Below, piece after piece: positions 34,779 to 43,264 of a stretch of 48,815 nt of DNA. Origin of the DNA: Mesorhizobium sp. B2-4-3 (GTDB lineage: Bacteria > Pseudomonadota > Alphaproteobacteria > Rhizobiales > Rhizobiaceae); contig NZ_VFVL01000038.1 of NCBI RefSeq assembly GCF_006442815.1, positions 1-48,815 of the forward strand. The letters are read 5' to 3'. The stretch's first letter is position 1. Each line of letters starts with the position of its first letter. Position numbers and translations under genes: made by a program. The notes beneath the pieces were generated by a model. That model did not search any database. It had not been told where the DNA came from and saw only the letters and a list, made by a program, of their open reading frames with translations.

Positions 34779-36659
34779 ATGTCCAGTTTCGAAACGATCG
34801 TTCCTGCGCTGGCGCAGGCGCTGGAAAAGCGCGGTTATTCAGCGCTGACGCCGGTGCAGAAGGCGGTGCTGGGGCCTGAACTCGGCGAGGCCGACGCGCT
34901 GGTTTCGGCGCAGACCGGCTCCGGCAAGACCGTCGCCTTCGGCCTTGCCGTCGCGCCGACCCTGCTTGGCGGCGCTCAGCGTTTCGCCGGCGCCGGCGCG
35001 CCGCTGGGGCTGGTCGTGGCGCCGACGCGCGAGCTGGCGCTGCAGGTGCGGCGCGAGCTCGAATGGCTTTACGAGCTGACGGGCGCTGAGATCGCCTCCT
35101 GCGTCGGCGGCATGGATATGCGCACCGAGCGGCGCGCGCTGGAGCGCGGCGCGCATATCGTCGTCGGCACGCCGGGGCGGCTGCGCGACCACATCACGCG
35201 CGGCGCGCTCGACATGTCCGCGCTGAAGGCCGTGGTGCTCGACGAGGCCGACGAGATGCTCGATCTCGGCTTCCGCGAGGATCTCGAATTCATCCTCGAC
35301 GCGGCGCCCGCCGAGCGCCGCACGCTGATGTTTTCCGCCACCGTGCCGCGCTCCATCGCCACGCTCGCCCAGGGCTACCAGCGCGACGCGGTGCGGATCT
35401 CGGCCGCGGGCGAGGAAAAGCAGCATCTCGACATCGAATACCGAGCGCTCAGCGTTGCCCAGGCTGACCGGGAAAATGCCATCATCAACGTGCTGCGCTA
35501 CTACGAGGCGCAAAACGCGCTGGTGTTCTGCAACACGCGCGCGGCGGTCAACCACCTGACGGCGCGCTTCAACAACCGCAATTTCTCCGTCGTGGCGCTG
35601 TCGGGCGAGCTCAGCCAGAACGAGCGCAGCCACGCGCTGCAGGCGATGCGCGACGGCCGCGCAAAAGTCTGCATCGCGACGGATGTCGCCGCGCGCGGCA
35701 TCGACCTGCCCAATCTCGAGCTGGTGGTGCATGCCGATCTGCCGACCAACCCCGAGACGCTGCTGCATCGCAGTGGCCGCACGGGCCGCGCCGGGCGCAA
35801 GGGCGTCAGCGCCCTGATCGTTCCCGGAAGTGCCCGCAGGCGCACCGAGCGGCTGCTCGCCAATGCCGGCATCAAGGCGACATGGGCGAGCCCGCCCTCG
35901 GCCGACGATGTGCTGCGCCGCGACGACGAGCGCATTCTGGCCGATCCCGCGCTTGCCGAGCCGATCAACGAGGAGGAGCGCTCCTTCATCGGGACACTGC
36001 TCAACCAGCACGGCGCCGAACAAGTGGCGGCGGCCTTCGTGCGGCTTTGCCGCAGCAGCCGCTCGGCACCTGAGGACCTGCTCGACGTCGCGCCGTTCAC
36101 GCCGTCGCATGAAAGATTGGCGGGCGAGAAATTCGCGCGCCGGGAGGAGACACCCAGCCGCCGCGACGATTTCGGCGACAGCGTCTGGTTCTCGCTTTCG
36201 GTCGGCCGGCGGCAGAATGCCGAGCCGCGCTGGCTGATCCCGATGCTGTGCCGCACCGCCGGCATGTCCAAGCGCGAGATCGGCGCCATCAAGATGCAGC
36301 CGGAAGAAACCTTCGTGCAGATCGCCGCCGACTGGGCCGACCGGTTCCTCGCCGCGATCGGCCCCGACCGCAAGCTGCAGGGCAACATCGCGGTCAGGCG
36401 GATCGACGGCACGCCGGACCTGTCGCGCGCAGGCTACCAGCCACAGAGGCCGGAGAAAAAGCCGCATCGCGGCAAGGGTGCTTTCGACCAGAAGAGCTCC
36501 AGATTCGAGAAGCGGGAGCCGGGCGAGCGACAGCCTGGTGGCGAGGCGAAACCCTGGGCGAAGAAGCCGGCAAAGGCGAAGTTCGACAAGCCAAAGTTCG
36601 ACGGGCCGAAATCCGACCAGCCGGCAAAGCGCAAGAAGCCGAAGAAGCGGCCAGCGTAG
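34779..36659 (+). CDS. DEAD-box ATP-dependent RNA helicase, DeaD/CsdA-like
   Basis: A 626-residue helicase: Q motif LTPVQKAV, motif I AQTGSGKT, Ia PTRELALQVRR, II VLDEADEMLD, III SATVPRS, IV LVFCNTR, V ATDVAARGIDLPNLE, VI HRSGRTGRAGR. The region around 500-590 (SVWFSLSVGRRQNAEP, MLCRTAGMSKREIGAIKM, VRRID) is a DbpA-type RNA-binding domain. The last 60 residues are a Lys/Pro-rich basic tail with repeats of KFDKPKFDGPKSDQP. Likely ribosome biogenesis or cold adaptation. ATG 34779 is preceded by AAAGAAGAAA. Confidence 0.95.
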   Translation: MSSFETIVPALAQALEKRGYSALTPVQKAVLGPELGEADALVSAQTGSGKTVAFGLAVAPTLLGGAQRFAGAGAPLGLVVAPTRELALQVRRELEWLYELTGAEIASCVGGMDMRTERRALERGAHIVVGTPGRLRDHITRGALDMSALKAVVLDEADEMLDLGFREDLEFILDAAPAERRTLMFSATVPRSIATLAQGYQRDAVRISAAGEEKQHLDIEYRALSVAQADRENAIINVLRYYEAQNALVFCNTRAAVNHLTARFNNRNFSVVALSGELSQNERSHALQAMRDGRAKVCIATDVAARGIDLPNLELVVHADLPTNPETLLHRSGRTGRAGRKGVSALIVPGSARRRTERLLANAGIKATWASPPSADDVLRRDDERILADPALAEPINEEERSFIGTLLNQHGAEQVAAAFVRLCRSSRSAPEDLLDVAPFTPSHERLAGEKFARREETPSRRDDFGDSVWFSLSVGRRQNAEPRWLIPMLCRTAGMSKREIGAIKMQPEETFVQIAADWADRFLAAIGPDRKLQGNIAVRRIDGTPDLSRAGYQPQRPEKKPHRGKGAFDQKSSRFEKREPGERQPGGEAKPWAKKPAKAKFDKPKFDGPKSDQPAKRKKPKKRPA

Positions 36660-36715
36660 GATCGCGACGGAAGTTGGAAGCCGACCCGCGGCGAGCCGCC
36701 GAAGCGTCCGATCTT

Positions 36716-36907
36716 CGTCATCCACGGGCGGAGCGGGAGCGAAGCGGACGCGTAGACCCGAGGATCCATTCCGTTACCTCGCGCGAAGAGTTGCGACGGT
36801 GCGGAGCGAAGGCTTCTTCTGCACCGCTGCGACGCTCACAGGTCACGGAATGGATTCTATGGTCTGCGCTGCGTCGCTTCGCTCCTTGCTCCGCCATAGA
36901 ATGACGA
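36716..36907. repeat. Long palindromic repeat family A, full copy
   Basis: A 192-bp element from CGTCATCCACGGGCGGAGC to CTCCGCCATAGAATGACG. Left arm is diverged (GGGAGCGAAGCGGACGCG); right arm matches the 12138-12316 copy almost exactly. It fills the 295-bp gap between convergent helicase and leuB. Confidence 0.8.
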
Positions 36908-36954
36908 AGGCGTGGTGGCTGCCGGCTTGCGCACGTCGGGCTGACCGGCTGGTT

Positions 36955-38058
36955 TCACCCCAGGAACTTGGCGATGATGGCGTCGCCCATTTCGGCGGTG
37001 CCGACTTCCCTCATGCCGGCCGAGAATATGTCCTTGGTGCGCAGGCCGTCGTCGAGCACGGCGGCGATCGCCGCCTCGAGCTTGTCGGCTTCCGCCACCA
37101 TGCCGAAGGAATAGCGCAGGCACATGGCGAAGGAGGCGATCATGGCGATCGGGTTGGCGATGCCCTTGCCGGCGATGTCGGGCGCCGAGCCGTGCACCGG
37201 CTCGTAGAGCGCCTTGCGCTTCTTGGTCTTTACATCCGGCGCGCCGAGCGAGGCCGACGGCAGCATGCCGATCGAGCCGGTCAGCATGGCGGCGATGTCG
37301 GAGAGCATGTCGCCGAACAGATTGTCGGTGACGATGACGTCGAACTGCTTGGGCCAGCGCACCAACTGCATGCCGCCGGCATCGGCCAGCATATTGTCGA
37401 GCTTGACGTCGCTGTATCTGGCCTTGTGCGTCTGGCTGACCACCTCGTTCCACAACACGCCCGACTTCATGACGTTGCGCTTTTCCATCGAGGTGACGTG
37501 GTTCTTGCGCGTCCGCGCCAGCTCGAAGGCGACGCCGGAGATGCGCTCGATCTCGAACGTATCGTAGACCTGGGTGTCGATGCCGCGCTTCTGGCCGTTG
37601 CCGAGATCGATGATCTGCTTCGGCTCGCCGAAATAGACGCCGCCGGTGAGTTCGCGCACGATCAATATGTCGAGGCCCTCGACCACCTCCTGCTTGAGCG
37701 AGGAGGACGCGGCCAAAGCCGGGTAGCAGATCGCGGGCCTGAGATTGGCGAACAGCTCCATGTCCTTGCGCAGGCGCAAGAGCCCTGCTTCGGGGCGCAC
37801 CTCGTAAGGCACAGCATCCCATTTCGGGCCGCCGACGGCGCCGAACAGCACGGCATCCGCGGCAACAGCCTTTGCCATGTCGGCTTCAGAGATCGCCGCC
37901 CCATGCGCGTCGTAAGCGCAGCCGCCGACCAGCCCCTCGTCGGTGGCAAAGCCGCTGCCATGCTTGTCGTTCATGGCCTTGATCAGCTTCTTCACCTCGG
38001 CCATGGCCTCGGGGCCGATGCCGTCGCCGGCGAGCAGGAAGAGATTTTTCGAAGCCAT
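36955..38058 (-). CDS. leuB: 3-isopropylmalate dehydrogenase
   Basis: A 367-residue NAD-dependent enzyme of leucine synthesis. LAGDGIGPEAMAE N-terminus; PYEVRPEAGLLRLRK; LIVRELTGGVYFGEP; YSDVKLDNMLADAGGMQLV; VTDNLFGDMLSDIA with the metal-binding aspartates; GSAPDIAGKGIANPIA near the end. Lies 2.4 kb from leuD on the same strand but with other genes between, so the leucine genes are dispersed; leuC is not in the window. Confidence 0.97.
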   Translation of the reverse strand: MASKNLFLLAGDGIGPEAMAEVKKLIKAMNDKHGSGFATDEGLVGGCAYDAHGAAISEADMAKAVAADAVLFGAVGGPKWDAVPYEVRPEAGLLRLRKDMELFANLRPAICYPALAASSSLKQEVVEGLDILIVRELTGGVYFGEPKQIIDLGNGQKRGIDTQVYDTFEIERISGVAFELARTRKNHVTSMEKRNVMKSGVLWNEVVSQTHKARYSDVKLDNMLADAGGMQLVRWPKQFDVIVTDNLFGDMLSDIAAMLTGSIGMLPSASLGAPDVKTKKRKALYEPVHGSAPDIAGKGIANPIAMIASFAMCLRYSFGMVAEADKLEAAIAAVLDDGLRTKDIFSAGMREVGTAEMGDAIIAKFLG

Positions 38059-38173
38059 GGAGAACCGTCCCGGGAAAGTTTTTGAACCGCGGCCTTGCTA
38101 AACGCCAAGTGGTTGCGGCGCAAGCCGGAACAGCGATGGTAAGAACAAGCCCATTGCCCGGTGATCCTTCGCG

Positions 38174-38326
38174 CCCCCCTCTGTCCTGCCGGACATCTCC
38201 CCCACAAGGGGGGAGATTGGATGTGACGCCGGCCTTCGCCAATCTCCGACGTTGAAAGAAGGGCGGGCCGCCAAAGCTGCCGATCTCCCCCCTTGTGGGG
38301 GAGATGCCCGGCAGGGCAGAGGGGGG
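38174..38326. repeat. C-type large palindrome
   Basis: 153 bp with arms CCCCCCTCTGTCCTGCCGG / CCGGCAGGGCAGAGGGGG and inner GACATCTCCCCCACAAGGGG facing CCCCTTGTGGGGGAGATG. It can fold into one long hairpin upstream of leuB, downstream of the VOC gene. The remaining parts of the 38059-38367 gap show no gene. Confidence 0.85.
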
Positions 38327-38367
38327 TGCTGTCCCGCCGACATATCAGTGAAATCCGTACTCAACCC

Positions 38368-38718
38368 TCACCGATGCGACAGAATATTCACCAACCTGCC
38401 GGACGGGTCGCGGACATAGAAGCGCCGCACGCCCCAGGGCTCGTCGGCCGGGCCGTATTCGATAGCAAAGCCGGCCTTCTTCATACCCGTAAGCGCCGCA
38501 TCCACGTCATCGACCTCGATCGACAGGTCCGGCACCGGCGTGCCGGATCCGCCTTGCGCCATGAAGCTCACCTGCGCCTGCATCCGTTCCTCGGACCCGT
38601 AGGTGGCGATCCAGCCTTGATCCATGAGGATGTCGAGGCCAAGCACGTCATGATAAAAGCGCTTCGCCGCCGCGATGTCCCTTGTGGCGATGTTGGCTAC
38701 GATGCGTCGGACAGTCAT
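38368..38718 (-). CDS. VOC-superfamily (glyoxalase-like) protein
   Basis: A 116-residue single-domain VOC protein: VANIATRDIAAAKRFYHDVLGL, then MDQGWIATYG, VSFMAQGG, PDLSIEVDDVDAALTGMKKAGFAIEYGPADEPWGVRRFYVRDPSGRLVNIL as typical beta-alpha-beta-beta-beta arrangement (key ends VDDVDAALTGM and FYVRDPSGRLVNIL). The metal ligands cannot be fixed from one sequence. It follows the RidA-family gene by 11 bp and is probably translated from the same mRNA. Confidence 0.88.
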   Translation of the reverse strand: MTVRRIVANIATRDIAAAKRFYHDVLGLDILMDQGWIATYGSEERMQAQVSFMAQGGSGTPVPDLSIEVDDVDAALTGMKKAGFAIEYGPADEPWGVRRFYVRDPSGRLVNILSHR

Positions 38719-38729
38719 CGCTCCGGCTC

Positions 38730-39113
38730 CTATGCCGTGCGCCTGAGCGCTGTCACCTCGACCTCGATCTTCATCTCCGGCTTGTTGAGCTGGCACACGA
38801 TCATCGTCGCCGCCGGGCGGATGTCGCCGAACGCCTCGCCGAGGATCGGGAAGACCACGTCAACATAGGCCTGGTCGGTGATGTAGTAATGCGCCCGCAC
38901 CACGTCGGCCATGTCGAAGCCGCCCTCGGCCAGCGCCTTGGCGATGGTGGCGAGGCAATTGCGCGTCTGCGCCTCGACCGTGTCCGGCATGGTCATGGTG
39001 GCATAGTCGTAGCCGGTCGTGCCGGAGACGAAGCACCAGTCGTCCTGCACCACCGCGCGCGAATAGCCGGCGGTTTTCTCGAAGGGGGAGCCTGTGGAGA
39101 TGAGCTTGCGCAT
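38730..39113 (-). CDS. RidA/YjgF family protein
   Basis: A 127-residue Rid protein: STGSPFEKTAGYSRAVV, CFVSGTTGYDY, TRNCLATIAKALAEGGFDMADVVRAHYYITD, IRPAATMIVCQL and KIEVEVTALR. The IRPA arginine needed for imine hydrolysis in RidA is kept. The family hydrolyses reactive enamine/imine intermediates from PLP enzymes. ATG 39113 gives normal length; the frame continues upstream without family sequence. First of a two-gene operon with the VOC protein. Confidence 0.9.
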   Translation of the reverse strand: MRKLISTGSPFEKTAGYSRAVVQDDWCFVSGTTGYDYATMTMPDTVEAQTRNCLATIAKALAEGGFDMADVVRAHYYITDQAYVDVVFPILGEAFGDIRPAATMIVCQLNKPEMKIEVEVTALRRTA

Positions 39114-39238
39114 GGGGGCCTCGTCGCATCTGGTAGGCCTGCATATAGCAGGAGGGGGCGGCCAGGTCGTGGGCCAAGCAATGCTGAGCATTGTCACGAA
39201 GGCGAGCCCCGGAGATTAGCGGCAGCCGTCCCTCCCAT

Positions 39239-39417
39239 CGTCATTCCAGGGCGGAGCAAGGAGCGAAGCGACGCGCGCAGACCCTGGAATTCATGCCGAG
39301 ACGTCGAGGCGCCGCAGCGTTTCAGAATTCTGCACCGCTTGCGCCCCACGACAACGGTCACGGCATGGATTCTAGGGTCTACGCTCCGCTTCGCCTCGCT
39401 CCGCCCTAGAATGACGA
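39239..39417. repeat. Long palindromic repeat family A, full copy
   Basis: A 179-bp element from CGTCATTCCAGGGCGGAGCA to CTCCGCCCTAGAATGACG with middle AGAATTCTGCACCGCTTG, as in the 12138 copy. It lies between the RidA gene and the exported protein gene; nothing else is seen in the 39114-39444 gap. Confidence 0.85.
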
Positions 39418-39444
39418 AGGCAAGGAAAGTCGTCGCAATACGCC

Positions 39445-40389
39445 CTAATTTCCCTGCGCGTCGTCATAGGCCTTCTTGATGTCCTCCGGCCAGTCCTTGA
39501 CCGGCGGCCAGGCCTGCGCCTCGCCATTGTCGCCGCGGCGGGCGAAATAGACTTTCTGCTTGGCCGGGTCGACCGCCATGAAGCCGTCATTGCCGCCGCA
39601 GTCATGCGGCACGCAGCCGGTGGCGTAGAAGGCGCCCGACGCCGTCTTTTCGGTGCCGCCGCCGACCAAAAGGCTGGTCGCCATGTCGGGCATGTCGTTG
39701 CCCAGCAGCGCCTGTCCGGCTTTGTAGACGGCCTCGTTGTGGAAGGCGTCGATGATGTTGTCGTATTTCGACGGGTCGACGTCCTTCCAGTCGGTGCCGG
39801 GTTCGGGCGTGTAGGTCAGGTTGCCGGAGGTCGTCAGCCCTTCCGTGGGCGACCATTGCAGCGCCGGCTTGGAATCGCCGGGCAGCAGATAGGGCACGAA
39901 ATAGATGGCGCTGTCGGAGACTGCCGCCGGCGGCGCACCGCATTCGTCCTGCTCGACCGTGGTGGTCTGGATCTCGCCGTCCTTCGGCTTCCAGACGATG
40001 ACCTTGGCCGGCCCGCACTGGTTGCCGCCGTCGCCGACATCGACCAGCGCCACGTTGACATCGCCGATCTTGACGATCTTGTCGAAGAAGACGTCGTAAT
40101 TGCTGGCCAGTTGCTTGCCGTCATAAGACAGCACCTTCTCGCCATCCTGCTCCGGCTGCGTGATGGTGAGCTGGCCGCCCTCGAACGGGATCGGCGCCTG
40201 CTTGTCGTCATCCGACGCGGCCTGGTCGTTGCCCGATCCCTGGTCGGCCGTGCCTTGATCGGTCGCCGGCTGCTCGGACGCGGCGGGCGCCGGCTGCGTG
40301 GCCGGCGCGGCGGTCTGCGCATTGGCGCCGATTGTGGCGAGAAGGATTGCCGCCGACGCGTAGGCACCGGCTAAAAACAAGCGTGTCAT
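39445..40389 (-). CDS. Conserved exported protein of unknown function
   Basis: A 314-residue protein with signal peptide (FLAGAYASAAILLATIGANA) and a 45-residue Ala/Pro/Gln/Asp-rich linker with TDQGTADQGSGNDQAA. The folded part begins at FEGGQLTITQPEQDGEKVLS and contains paired cysteines (NQCGPAKV, DECGAPP, TGCVPHDCGG) suited to two or three disulfides, and the strings SAIYFVPYLLPGDSKPALQWSP shortened to YFVPYLLPGD, and FYATGCVPHDCGG-DGFMAVD. I recognise no domain. Likely periplasmic. It stands alone upstream of the leuD stop. Confidence 0.75.
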   Translation of the reverse strand: MTRLFLAGAYASAAILLATIGANAQTAAPATQPAPAASEQPATDQGTADQGSGNDQAASDDDKQAPIPFEGGQLTITQPEQDGEKVLSYDGKQLASNYDVFFDKIVKIGDVNVALVDVGDGGNQCGPAKVIVWKPKDGEIQTTTVEQDECGAPPAAVSDSAIYFVPYLLPGDSKPALQWSPTEGLTTSGNLTYTPEPGTDWKDVDPSKYDNIIDAFHNEAVYKAGQALLGNDMPDMATSLLVGGGTEKTASGAFYATGCVPHDCGGNDGFMAVDPAKQKVYFARRGDNGEAQAWPPVKDWPEDIKKAYDDAQGN

Positions 40390-40464
40390 GACTGTCCCTC
40401 CATTCAGCCGCCACGAACCCGATCGCTTGCGGCCGGGTCTATCTATCCCTGTGCTTCAGGACGC

Positions 40465-41070
40465 TCAGGCCCAGGGACGCTGCTCGGCATTCTTCTTCTC
40501 GAAGGACGCGATGGCGCCGGCCTTCTCCATGGTCAGCCCGATGTCGTCGAGGCCGTTCAAGAGGCAATGGCGCTTGAAGTCGTCGAGGTCGAACGTGACC
40601 ACGCCGCCGTCCGGCCCGCGGATCTCCTTGGCCTCGAGGTCGATCGACAGCGTCGCGTTGGAGCCGCGCGAGGCGTCGTCCATCAGCTTGTCGAGGTCTT
40701 CCGGGCTGACGGTGATCGGCAGGATGCCGTTCTTGAAGCAGTTGTTGTAGAAGATGTCGGCGAAAGAGGTCGAGATCACGCAGCGGATGCCGAAATCGAG
40801 AAGCGCCCATGGCGCATGCTCGCGGCTCGAGCCGCAGCCGAAATTGTCGCCGGCGACCAGGATCTGCGCCTTGCGGTAGGCCGGCTTGTTGAGCACGAAA
40901 TCCGGGTTCTCCGAACCGTCCTCATTGTAGCGCATCTCGGCGAACAGGCCGGTGCCGAGCCCGGTGCGCTTGATCGTCTTCAGATAATCCTTCGGAATGA
41001 TCATGTCGGTGTCGACATTGACGATCGGCATGGGCGCGGCGACGCCGGTGAGCTTGGTGAACTTGTCCAT
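40465..41070 (-). CDS. leuD: 3-isopropylmalate dehydratase, small subunit
   Basis: A 201-residue swivel-domain subunit that pairs with LeuC to isomerise isopropylmalate. FTKLTGVAAPMPIVNVDTDMIIPKDYL, the signature FGCGSSREHAPWALLDFGIRCVIS and SFADIFYNNCFKNGILP are present. AAGGAAAG precedes ATG 41070 by about 12 bp; the upstream open frame to 41355 is not family sequence. Confidence 0.96.
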   Translation of the reverse strand: MDKFTKLTGVAAPMPIVNVDTDMIIPKDYLKTIKRTGLGTGLFAEMRYNEDGSENPDFVLNKPAYRKAQILVAGDNFGCGSSREHAPWALLDFGIRCVISTSFADIFYNNCFKNGILPITVSPEDLDKLMDDASRGSNATLSIDLEAKEIRGPDGGVVTFDLDDFKRHCLLNGLDDIGLTMEKAGAIASFEKKNAEQRPWA

Positions 41071-41225
41071 GGTGCTTGCCCGTCTTTCCTTGGTGGCAGG
41101 GGCACGGTTTACACAAAGCGCTGGGCAAATGAAAGTCAGGTATTGGCAGTTGGGTTCGGGCCATTGAACACAAGATCGGGACCAATGGCTTTCAAAACGC
41201 GGGTGGCTGAGGCAATTTGGCGAGG

Positions 41226-41651
41226 ATGGTTGAGCCCACCGAAATCCTTTATGCCAGCGAGTCCACGCTCGACGTCGCCGAATTCCGCCGTGTGCTGGTC
41301 GAATCCGGCCTCGGTGAAACACGGCCCGTCGACGACGAAGCGCGCCTGAAGACAATGCTCGGCAATGCCAATCTGGTGCTGACAGCGCGGCTCGACATCG
41401 AGGGCAAACCGCTGATCGGCGTCGCGCGCGGCATCACCGATTTTTCCTGGGTCTGCTACATCTCCGAGCTCGCCGTATCCGCCTCGGCACAGGGTCTCGG
41501 CGTCGGCAAGGGCTTGATGGACGAGGCCCGCCGCCAGCTCGGGCCATCGGTCGCCATAGGCCTGGTCTCGATACCCAACGCCGTCGGCTTCTACGAACGC
41601 ATCGGCATGACGCGCATGACCGACGCTTTCTGGTTCTCCCGCAAGCGCTGA
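41226..41651 (+). CDS. GNAT-family N-acetyltransferase
   Basis: A 141-residue acetyltransferase: VEPTEILYASESTLDVAEFRRVLVESGLGETRP, GVARGITDFSWVCYISELAVSASAQGLGVGKGLMDEARR as acetyl-CoA binding motif (key QGLGVGKGLM), and NAVGFYERIGMTRMTDAF. Similar small GNATs acetylate unknown metabolites or antibiotics. ATG 41226 is chosen; TTG 41217 is also possible because GAGG lies 4 bp before it. Confidence 0.85.
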   Translation: MVEPTEILYASESTLDVAEFRRVLVESGLGETRPVDDEARLKTMLGNANLVLTARLDIEGKPLIGVARGITDFSWVCYISELAVSASAQGLGVGKGLMDEARRQLGPSVAIGLVSIPNAVGFYERIGMTRMTDAFWFSRKR

Positions 41652-41710
41652 CCTGAACCGCCACCGATATCGGAGCCGACTCCTGCCTTGGAACCGGCGA
41701 GCCGGATCGA

Positions 41711-41850
41711 CCCCCACTCCGTCGAGCTTCGCTCGACACCTCTCCCCCGATCGACGGGCGAGAGGAACCGTGCGAGTTCGCCGACCCTAGCTCCCTTCCT
41801 CTCCTCCGGAGGGGGAGAGGTGGCGCTGCGAAGCAGCGACGGAGTGGGGG
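41711..41850. repeat. Palindromic repeat (CCCCCACTCCGTCG family)
   Basis: Outer arms CCCCCACTCCGTCG and CGACGGAGTGGGGG with inner CCTCTCCCCC facing GGGGGAGAGGT. It follows the GNAT stop and lies 120 bp from the IS element. The rest of the gap up to 41970 shows no gene. Confidence 0.8.
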
Positions 41851-41965
41851 AAGGCCATGGCGGCTTCGCGGGTTTCCCGGACGCGGCGGCGGAACATGCC
41901 GAAGGCTGGGCGCGGGTGCTTGGGCGGCTGCAGGGATATTTTGGCCGCGCGGCCTCCCCCTTCTC

Positions 41966-43245
41966 CCCTTTGTTTGGACCGGGGACATCGCGAACAGGTG
42001 TGCGAGGACATCGCGAACAGTTTTGCATGCTATCGAGCAAGGGCATTGAGGTCGATGGTTTCTATTTTCTGATGTCTGAACCAGGCGTCGAAGACGCCGT
42101 CGGTGGCGGTGGGGCGGAAAGCGACTGACCTTCCCGCGAAGGCCCGGCACAAGCGCATTGAGCGGCCAAGGATTGAGACGAAGCCGTGCTGCTGAACGCG
42201 GCGGACGAGATCGTCCTTGGCATATTCGAACGGCTCGACAGTTTCGCGATACTGGCGTGGCGAGGCCTGGTAGCGATCGAGCGGCACGCCGCCGTCCAGC
42301 GCGTCGTGGGGACGCTGGGCGTTGTAGACGTGGCGCCACTGGTCGAATGCGTCCTGAGCCTCGACGAGATTGGCGAAGGGCGGCCCCTGCAATGCCTCGG
42401 CCTTGAGCGAACGATGGAAGCGCTCGTCCTTGCCGAGCGTCTGCGGATGGCAAGGCCTGGAGTGGCTGACGGCGATGCCAGTCTCGATCAGCCAGACGGT
42501 GAGCAAGGTGAAGTCGTTGCGGCCGCCATCGCCCCAAGGCGGACCATTGTCGGTGGCGATGCGCCACGGCAGTCCATAGCGGCGGAAGGCGGCGATCAGC
42601 CGGGCTTTTACGGTTTCGGTGGTCTGATCAGCGCAAGCCGACAGCACGATCGAGAAGCGCGAATGATCGTCGAGCACGGTAAGCGGATGCAGCCGGCCGG
42701 CGCGCAAGGCAACGTGGCCCTTGAAGTCCATCTGCCACAGGTGGTTGGGGGCGGCATGCTCGAAGCGAATGAAAGGCTGGGCTCCGCCGCCCAAAGCCCC
42801 CAGCTCGATACCGTTGCGGCGCAGGATCCCGGTGACCGTCGAGGCCGCCGGCGTGCCGATGCCTTCGCGGGCAAGCACCCGCGCGATCTTGCGTCCACCC
42901 CAGGCTGGATGCGCCACACGCACCGAAACGGCTGCTGCTTCCACCTCCGGCGCACTGCGTGCCGGGCTCGACAGTGGTCGCCGAGACTGCTCCGCAAGGC
43001 CCGCCGTCCCTTCCAGTCGATAGCGCGAAAGCAACTTGTGGCCACAGGTCCGGCCAATGCCGAAGCGCCGGCACAACGCGCTCACATTGGCGCCAGGCGC
43101 CAGCGCCAATCTCACGAACTCTTCTTTCTGGCTCATCACGCTTCTGGCCTCGAATGGCATCCCGAACCCCCTCGCGCAAAACGCGCAAAACTGTTCGCGA
43201 TGTCCTCGCACACCTGTTCGCGATGTCCCCGGTCCAAACACCCTT
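41966..43245 (-). mobile_element. Complete IS481-family insertion sequence
   Basis: Element at 41971-43240 (1270 bp) with perfect 56-bp terminal inverted repeats, 41971-42026 and 43185-43240, starting TGTTTGGACCGGGGACATCG. Each end contains two copies of GGACATCGCGAACAG, likely transposase binding sites. CCCTT at 41966-41970 and 43241-43245 is the target duplication. Joining the flanks restores the palindrome CCTTCTCCCCTTGTGGGAGA, so it landed in a repeat. One intact transposase gene fills it. Confidence 0.93.
42030..43160 (-). CDS. IS481-family transposase
   Basis: A 376-residue DDE transposase. N-terminal helix-turn-helix region (SQKEEFVRLALAPGANVSAL, LCRRFGIGRTCGHKLLSRY), then rve-type integrase core with HLWQMDFKGHVAL (first D), RIATDNGPPWGDGG (second D) and GKDERFHRSLKAE (catalytic E). 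The C-terminus includes PHDALDGGVPLDRYQAS. The stop lies 4 bp inside from the left inverted repeat. The frame is open from 43241; ATG 43160 or 43136 are likely starts. No frameshift is seen, so it may be active. Confidence 0.93.
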   Translation of the reverse strand: MPFEARSVMSQKEEFVRLALAPGANVSALCRRFGIGRTCGHKLLSRYRLEGTAGLAEQSRRPLSSPARSAPEVEAAAVSVRVAHPAWGGRKIARVLAREGIGTPAASTVTGILRRNGIELGALGGGAQPFIRFEHAAPNHLWQMDFKGHVALRAGRLHPLTVLDDHSRFSIVLSACADQTTETVKARLIAAFRRYGLPWRIATDNGPPWGDGGRNDFTLLTVWLIETGIAVSHSRPCHPQTLGKDERFHRSLKAEALQGPPFANLVEAQDAFDQWRHVYNAQRPHDALDGGVPLDRYQASPRQYRETVEPFEYAKDDLVRRVQQHGFVSILGRSMRLCRAFAGRSVAFRPTATDGVFDAWFRHQKIETIDLNALAR

Positions 43246-43264
43246 GTGGGAGAAGGGGGAGCCC

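Noticed and set aside
34839..36725. Open minus-strand frame of 628 codons
   Set aside because: Antisense shadow of the DEAD-box helicase.
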